Positions 15,181 through 19,148 of a stretch of DNA of 19,148 bases are shown here, piece after piece. Within the stretch, counting starts at the first letter, position 1; each line of letters opens with the position of its first letter. Made by a program: the position numbers and the translations under genes. This stretch comes from an uncultured Bacilli bacterium (GTDB lineage Bacteria > Bacillota_I > Bacilli_A > RF39 > UBA660), in the NCBI GenBank assembly GCA_949746915.1, contig CATKEA010000139.1, forward strand, positions 1 through 19,148. Reading direction: 5' to 3'. The notes beneath the pieces are model-generated. The model ran no database searches. It saw only the letters and a program-made list of their open reading frames with translations, and was not told where the DNA came from.

Positions 15181-15642
15181 ATGAAAAAGTTTTTATGTTT
15201 ATTTTGCGTGATGATTGCGTGTTTTGTTGTTACTGGTTGTGGTAGCAAAGATAATAAAAATATCGAAGGAAAATTGCCAGATATAATGGCAAAGTTATAT
15301 GAAGGAATAGCTGAAGAAGAAATGCCAATGATGGTAGAAAATATTGAGTTAAATAGTGAGAATTTTAAGAACTATGCTTTTGTTGATGCAAAGTATAAAG
15401 AAGCTATAGCTAGTGAAGCTATGACAGGTTCTACTCCACATTCAGTAGTTTTAATTCGTTTAGAAGATAAAAAGGATGCTTCTGATGTTGTTAAAGATAT
15501 AGAAAAAAATGCTGATCCAAGAAAATGGATATGTGTTGAAGCAGAAAATAAATATGTTTTATCAAAAGGTGATTTAGTAGTACTTATTATGTCTAATGAT
15601 TTAGCACCTAAGATAAAAGAGAATTTTGAAAAATTAAAATAG
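15181..15642 (+). CDS. DUF4358-like lipoprotein
   Basis: A 153-aa predicted lipoprotein. The hydrophobic signal ends in a lipobox, VVTGC, with the modified cysteine at residue 20. The mature part (about 130 aa) resembles DUF4358 proteins of Firmicutes: an early acidic helix, a central HSVVLIRLEDKKDA strand-turn, then a DPRKWICVEA segment and GDLVVLIMS. The molecular role of this family is unknown. It is first in an operon with an MBOAT acyltransferase (14 bp downstream) and a DHHW protein, and I infer an accessory role at the outer face of the membrane in polymer acylation. A ribosome-binding site (GGAAGG) precedes the ATG. Confidence 0.82.
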   Translation: MKKFLCLFCVMIACFVVTGCGSKDNKNIEGKLPDIMAKLYEGIAEEEMPMMVENIELNSENFKNYAFVDAKYKEAIASEAMTGSTPHSVVLIRLEDKKDASDVVKDIEKNADPRKWICVEAENKYVLSKGDLVVLIMSNDLAPKIKENFEKLK

Positions 15643-15656
15643 ATAGGAAGAAGAGT

Positions 15657-17033
15657 ATGGTATTTTCAAGTATAAGCTTTCTCTTCTTTTTCTTACCCTT
15701 ATTACTGTTAATTTATTTTTTTATTCCAAAGAAGTTTAGAAATTATGTTTTATTAATATTCAGTTTAATTTTTTACTTTTTTGGTGAAAAATGGTATGTA
15801 ATATTATTACTTTTATCTTGTTTAGTAAATTATGTATGTGGTTTATTTATAGAAAAAGTAGAGAAAAAAGTGTGTTTAGTAATTGGTTTAGTTATAAATA
15901 TTGGGATTTTATTTTATTTTAAATATGTCAATTTTTTTATCGATAATTTCACAAGTGTTTTTGGTATAGATTCATTTAGTTTAAATGTGATTTTACCACT
16001 TGGAATTAGTTTTTTTACTTTTCAAAATATAAGTTATTTAATCGATGTGTATCGAAAAGATGTAGAAAGTCAAAAAAACTTTTTTACTTATTGTACATAT
16101 ATTGCTTTATTTCCACAACTAGTTGCAGGGCCAATTGTAAGATATAAAGATGTTTGTGATGAATTAGATAATAGGAGTGAGAGTTTTACTTTGTTTAGTG
16201 AAGGTGTTACTCGTTTTATAATTGGTTTAGCTAAAAAAGTTTTAGTTGCTGACACATTATATAATATGTATTCTAGTATCATGACTGGCAATATGACAGT
16301 ATTGTCTTATTGGTTAGTAGCATTTGGTTTTACACTTCAGATATATTATGATTTTTCTGGTTATACAGATATGGCAATTGGACTTGGAAAGATGTTTGGT
16401 TTCAAATTTAGAGAGAATTTTGACTATCCTTTGATTTCTTCGTCTATAACAGAATTTTGGCGAAGATGGCATATGTCTTTATCAAGTTTTTTTAGGGACT
16501 ATGTATATATACCACTTGGGGGTAATAGATGTTCTTTTATAAAAAATATTAGAAATATTTTTATTGTTTGGTTGCTTACTGGTTTATGGCATGGTGCTGA
16601 TTGGAACTTTATTATGTGGGGATTATATTTCTTTGTGTTTTTAATTTTCGAAAAATATTTTTTAAAAAATTATTTAAAACAGGGTATTATTTCTCATATA
16701 TATACATTTGTTGTTGTTCTTATTAGTTTTGTTATTTTTAGTATTACTGATCTTAATACTTTATGGATTTATTTAAAGGGTTTATTTGGAATAGGTAGTA
16801 GTTTTCTTAGTAGTGAAAGCATTTTCTATTTAAAAAATAATATTGTAATACTTATAGTTGCATTTCTTGGTATGGGTCCATTGTTTAAGACGATGGTTAT
16901 TAGATTAAAGAAAGGAAAATTAAATAAGTTGGTCGATGTTCTTGGAATTGTTTATATATTCTTAATTTTTTTCTTATCTGTTGCAAGAATAATTTCTAGT
17001 ACATTTAATCCATTTATTTATTTTAGATTTTAG
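15657..17033 (+). CDS. MBOAT family O-acyltransferase (AlgI/DltB-like)
   Basis: A 458-aa polytopic membrane protein of the MBOAT family, AlgI type, which passes acyl groups (usually acetyl) across the membrane to an exported polymer. The N-terminus FSSISFLFFFLPLLLLIYF begins a series of about ten hydrophobic segments. The family core is clear: LPLGISFFTFQNISYLID, AGPIVRY, YDFSGYTDMAIGLGKMFG, EFWRRWHMSLSSFFRDYVYIPLGG (His272 in WRRWH) and LTGLWHGADWNFIMWGLYF, with the catalytic His312. Length is typical for AlgI-like proteins. AGGAAG (15645-15650) sets the start. The lipoprotein precedes it and the DHHW partner starts two bases after its stop, so all three should act together. The acceptor polymer (secondary wall polysaccharide, teichoic acid or capsule) cannot be told from this window. 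Confidence 0.92.
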   Translation: MVFSSISFLFFFLPLLLLIYFFIPKKFRNYVLLIFSLIFYFFGEKWYVILLLLSCLVNYVCGLFIEKVEKKVCLVIGLVINIGILFYFKYVNFFIDNFTSVFGIDSFSLNVILPLGISFFTFQNISYLIDVYRKDVESQKNFFTYCTYIALFPQLVAGPIVRYKDVCDELDNRSESFTLFSEGVTRFIIGLAKKVLVADTLYNMYSSIMTGNMTVLSYWLVAFGFTLQIYYDFSGYTDMAIGLGKMFGFKFRENFDYPLISSSITEFWRRWHMSLSSFFRDYVYIPLGGNRCSFIKNIRNIFIVWLLTGLWHGADWNFIMWGLYFFVFLIFEKYFLKNYLKQGIISHIYTFVVVLISFVIFSITDLNTLWIYLKGLFGIGSSFLSSESIFYLKNNIVILIVAFLGMGPLFKTMVIRLKKGKLNKLVDVLGIVYIFLIFFLSVARIISSTFNPFIYFRF

Positions 17034-17035
17034 TT

Positions 17036-18103
17036 ATGAAAGAGAAGGTTATTACATATTTTTTTGTTGGTATTTTATTTGTTTTTCCAATATGCAGTTT
17101 ATTGATAAAAGATATGGATATTTCTTCGTATGAAAGAAGAAAATTAACTACTATTTCTGATTTGAAAGAAAACTTTGTAGATAATTTGGATGATTATTTA
17201 TCGGATCAGTTTCCTGGAAGAAATTTGTTAATATCTAGTAATTCAGTTTTTGATAGATATATTTTAGGAAATATTGATAGTAATGATGTATATATAAAGG
17301 ATGGATATGTCATTGATAAAAATTATCCGCTTAATGATAAAAATGTTGCTGGTTTTATTGATAAGATAAATTATATTAATGATAGTTATTTGAAAAATAG
17401 TAATGTTTTTTATACAATTATTCCTGATAAAGGGTTCTTTCTTGATGATGATAAATATTTAAAAATAGATTATGATAGTATGTATTCAAGTTTGAAAAAT
17501 GATATTGATATTTCTTATATTGATGTTAAATCACTTTTGAATTTGAGTGATTATTATAAAACAGATATTCATATTAGACAGGAAGCATATTTTAAAGTTT
17601 TAAAGGAAATTGCTAGTAGTTTGGGATTTGATTATTATAGTGTCGATTATGATGAAAATATATTAGATAATTTTTATGGTGCTTCTTATTCTAAGGTACC
17701 ATCGTTTATGAAGCCAGATAAACTTAAATTTCTTTCTAATGATCAGATAAAAAGTGCTAAAGTTAAACACTTAGAATATGGTGATAAGTCTGTTTATGAT
17801 ATGGATAAAGTTAATGGTAGTGATTTATATAATATATTCTTAAGTGGTCCTAGTTCTTTAATAGAAATAGATAATGTTAATTCTATTAGTGATAAAGAGC
17901 TAATAATATTTAGAGATTCATTTGCTAGTAGTTTTACGCCATTATTGATTCCTTATTATAGTAAGATTACGCTTGTTGATTTAAGATATATAAAAATGGA
18001 TTTAGTTAGTGACTATCTTGATTTTACTAATAAAGATGTTTTATTTATGTATAGTACTCTTATTGTTAATGATAGTAATATTTTAAAGGTAAATGTTAAA
18101 TAG
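17036..18103 (+). CDS. DHHW family (AlgJ/AlgX-like) membrane-anchored acyltransferase partner
   Basis: A 355-aa protein with one N-terminal membrane helix (about 5-25) and an extracellular domain of the DHHW/SGNH-like group, which transfers acetyl groups delivered by an MBOAT protein to a polymer. After the helix comes a YERRKLTT segment and an SDQFPGRN motif, both typical. The signature DHHW site reads D177-I-H179-I-R-Q-E here, so the second and fourth positions are not the canonical His and Trp. The likely nucleophile is Ser295 in RDSFASS, and the C-terminus VDLRYI and DVLFMYST is characteristic. The ATG lies two bases after the MBOAT stop with no clear ribosome-binding site, so translation probably depends on coupling. 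A terminator follows at 18144. Confidence 0.85.
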   Translation: MKEKVITYFFVGILFVFPICSLLIKDMDISSYERRKLTTISDLKENFVDNLDDYLSDQFPGRNLLISSNSVFDRYILGNIDSNDVYIKDGYVIDKNYPLNDKNVAGFIDKINYINDSYLKNSNVFYTIIPDKGFFLDDDKYLKIDYDSMYSSLKNDIDISYIDVKSLLNLSDYYKTDIHIRQEAYFKVLKEIASSLGFDYYSVDYDENILDNFYGASYSKVPSFMKPDKLKFLSNDQIKSAKVKHLEYGDKSVYDMDKVNGSDLYNIFLSGPSSLIEIDNVNSISDKELIIFRDSFASSFTPLLIPYYSKITLVDLRYIKMDLVSDYLDFTNKDVLFMYSTLIVNDSNILKVNVK

Positions 18104-18143
18104 ATATAGTTGATTGTAGTTTTTTGTTAATCGTTTTTATTTT

Positions 18144-18170
18144 AGTTGCATAATGAAGTGCAACTTTTTT
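18144..18170 (+). terminator. Rho-independent terminator ending the MBOAT operon
   Basis: AGTTGCA (18144-18150) pairs with TGCAACT (18159-18165) over an 8-nt loop and is followed by a T run (18165-18170) that continues T-rich. Confidence 0.8.
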
Positions 18171-18171
18171 C

Positions 18172-18200
18172 TTGCTTTTTATCTGTGTTATTAATATAAT
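18172..18200 (+). promoter_or_regulatory. Promoter of the NAD kinase gene
   Basis: TTGCTT (18172-18177) and TATAAT (18195-18200) are 17 bp apart, directly after the preceding terminator. The -10 box sits inside a 25-bp palindrome (18186-18210), so access to it may be controlled. Confidence 0.6.
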
Positions 18201-18210
18201 ATTAATAACA
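18186..18210. promoter_or_regulatory. 25-bp perfect palindrome over the nadK -10 box (operator candidate)
   Basis: The arm TGTTATTAATAT (18186-18197) and its exact reverse complement ATATTAATAACA (18199-18210) flank one central A. The palindrome covers the -10 box and the likely transcription start and ends eight bases before the AAGGAG site. This is the expected place for a repressor. The TGTTA...TAACA ends recall Rex-type redox operators (TTGTTAA-n4-TTAACAA in clostridia), but the spacing differs, so the regulator is unassigned. Confidence 0.6.
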
Positions 18211-18229
18211 TATAGTGAAGGAGAATATT

Positions 18230-19033
18230 ATGAAGAGAGAGTTTAATAGAATAAAAATATTTGCTAATAATAATGCAAGGTCAGAAGAGATTAGGGATAA
18301 GTTAGAAAGTGAGTTATTAAAAAATAACTTTGATATTGTTGATAATGATTTTGATCTTGCTATAGCAGTAGGTGGAGATGGTTCTTTTCTTAGGATGATT
18401 AAGGCGTGCAATTTTAATAGTAATATTAGTTATATTGGTATTAATGCAGGAACCTTGGGATTTGCTCAAGAAATTAGATTTGAAAATTATCAGGACTTTG
18501 TAAAAAAATTAAATAATAATGAATTTACAAGTGAATTTGTTGGTGTTCAAGAAACTGTTATTAGACATGGGAAATCAACATCATATTTTTATTCATTAAA
18601 TGAATTTGTAGTTAGAGATGGTAATTTTGATACAATTTGTTTTAAAATAGAAGTAAATAATAAAATTTTAGAAAATTTTGCTGGTGATGGTATTCTCATA
18701 TCAACATCATTTGGTTCGACTGCGTATAATCTAAGTTTTGGTGGAAGTATTGTTTTTAATGAGTTGCATACACTACAAATAACTCCTATTGCACCACTTA
18801 ATAATAAGGCTTATTGTTGTCTTAGAAATTCTGTTATTATTCCTGAAAATCGAATAATTAAAATAACTCCTAAAGATTTAAAAAAAACATTATTGGTTAC
18901 TATTGATGGAGAAAATAATTTTTATGAAGATGTAATTTCAATTGAAACATATATAAAAGATAAGAGAATAAAGTGCTTGCGGGAGTTTGATTATGATTTT
19001 TCTTCTAAGATTAATGAAAAATTTTTGAAATAA
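18230..19033 (+). CDS. nadK: NAD kinase
   Basis: A 267-aa enzyme that phosphorylates NAD to NADP with ATP or polyphosphate, in the cytosol. The diagnostic GGDGSFL (48-54, Asp50 catalytic) is followed by GINAGTLGFAQE, the NE pair at Asn124-Glu125 that contacts substrate, and GDGILISTSFGSTAYNLSFGG, all in the usual order. IAPLNNKA follows, close to the usual TPI(A/C)PH(S/T)L region but with LNNKA in place of the common HSLS. Length is typical. ATG 18230 is chosen over GTG 18215 because AAGGAG (18218-18223) lies between them. It is a single gene behind its own promoter with the 25-bp palindrome. In many Firmicutes nadK neighbours rluD, recN or spo genes; none of these is visible here. Confidence 0.94.
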   Translation: MKREFNRIKIFANNNARSEEIRDKLESELLKNNFDIVDNDFDLAIAVGGDGSFLRMIKACNFNSNISYIGINAGTLGFAQEIRFENYQDFVKKLNNNEFTSEFVGVQETVIRHGKSTSYFYSLNEFVVRDGNFDTICFKIEVNNKILENFAGDGILISTSFGSTAYNLSFGGSIVFNELHTLQITPIAPLNNKAYCCLRNSVIIPENRIIKITPKDLKKTLLVTIDGENNFYEDVISIETYIKDKRIKCLREFDYDFSSKINEKFLK

Positions 19034-19067
19034 AAATCTATAATATTTACAAAATTCTACAAAATAG

Positions 19068-19097
19068 GCATGATTTTCAACATTTATTTCATACTAA
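19068..19097 (+). promoter_or_regulatory. Possible sporulation-type (sigma-G/sigma-E-like) promoter
   Basis: GCATG (19068-19072) and CATACTA (19090-19096) are 17 bp apart, which resembles the Bacillus sigma-G pattern (GHATR, CATnHTA). GGCATGAT with CATACTAA also loosely fits sigma-E. No TATAAT box lies close before the next gene; a TATAAT at 19040-19045 is the only housekeeping-like alternative. This rests on motif likeness only. Confidence 0.3.
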
Positions 19098-19112
19098 CTA
19101 TGAGGTGAAATC

Positions 19113-19148
19113 ATGTTAAAAAAATTTTTGTTACTTTTTTTTGTTTTA
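19113..19148 (+). CDS. Start of a secreted or membrane protein, cut by the window end
   Basis: Twelve codons are visible: MLKKFLLLFFVL, the Lys-plus-hydrophobic start of a signal peptide or membrane anchor. A GAGGTG ribosome-binding site (19102-19107) is well placed before the ATG. Nothing more can be said about function; the reading frame is open to the end. Confidence 0.6.
   Translation, partial: MLKKFLLLFFVL

Noticed and set aside
16088..16291. Reverse-strand frame inside the MBOAT gene
   Set aside because: Antisense shadow of a conserved membrane protein gene.
18202..18411. Reverse-strand frame over the start of nadK
   Set aside because: Antisense to the conserved GGDGSF coding region; no separate evidence for a gene.
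1..19148. Mycoplasma-type genetic code (TGA as Trp), suggested by the AT-richness
   Set aside because: TGA ends well-supported genes at 651, 5972 and 13640, and no TGA falls inside the conserved domains.
1..19148. CRISPR arrays, tRNA or rRNA genes, insertion sequences
   Set aside because: I saw no regularly spaced repeats, cloverleaf genes, rRNA stretches or transposase-like proteins on reading the window.

Overview
The window is very AT-rich and gene-dense, and every gene reads left to right. Shine-Dalgarno sites are strong (AAGGAG, AGGAGG, AAGGGTGG) and many promoters carry an extended -10 box (TGnTATAAT). The genetic code is standard: TGA ends genes at 651, 5972 and 13640, and Trp is TGG. 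A lipoprotein, a dockerin-bearing secreted protease, an MBOAT/DHHW pair and a DUF4358-type protein suggest a low-GC Firmicute. An uncultured gut Bacillota/Bacilli lineage close to the Mollicutes or Erysipelotrichia is my best guess; this is inference from style and gene content, not from a marker gene.

Layout. (1) 1-651: a promoter and a small unknown cytosolic protein. (2) 788-4940: a cell-surface pair. The first is a secreted, membrane-anchored protein with beta-sandwich domains. The second, overlapping it by 17 nt, is a secreted M6-family zinc metalloprotease with GLUG-like repeats and a C-terminal type I dockerin. A hairpin terminator follows. (3) 5028-5972: an unknown 314-residue protein with its own promoter, then about 400 bp of AT-rich non-coding DNA. 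(4) 6370-13640: a defence island. A strong promoter drives three overlapping genes: a short methyltransferase-like subunit with an intact SAM motif but no NPPY; an Eco57I-like methyltransferase with NPPY but an altered SAM motif; and a GIY-YIG (T5orf172-like) nuclease fused to a superfamily 2 helicase. A terminator ends this operon. A separate promoter then drives a DUF262-DUF1524(HNH)-DUF5655 protein of the GmrSD/type IV restriction kind. (5) 13646-15033: an S66 (LD-carboxypeptidase/MccF-like) peptidase overlapping or abutting the DUF262 gene, and a TfoX N-terminal-domain protein. (6) 15181-18103: an operon of a DUF4358-like lipoprotein, an MBOAT O-acyltransferase and a DHHW/AlgJ-like protein, probably for O-acetylation of an exported polymer, closed by a terminator. 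(7) 18230-19033: NAD kinase, with a 25-bp perfect palindrome over its -10 box. (8) 19113-end: the first codons of a secreted or membrane protein, behind a promoter-like sequence resembling sporulation sigma-G/sigma-E sites.

The most interesting part is the defence island. Its three-gene core looks like a restriction-modification system whose methyltransferase function may be split over two complementary subunits, with no separate specificity gene visible. The palindromic operator candidate at nadK and the dockerin protease coupled to a membrane-anchored beta-sandwich protein are the next most interesting points.
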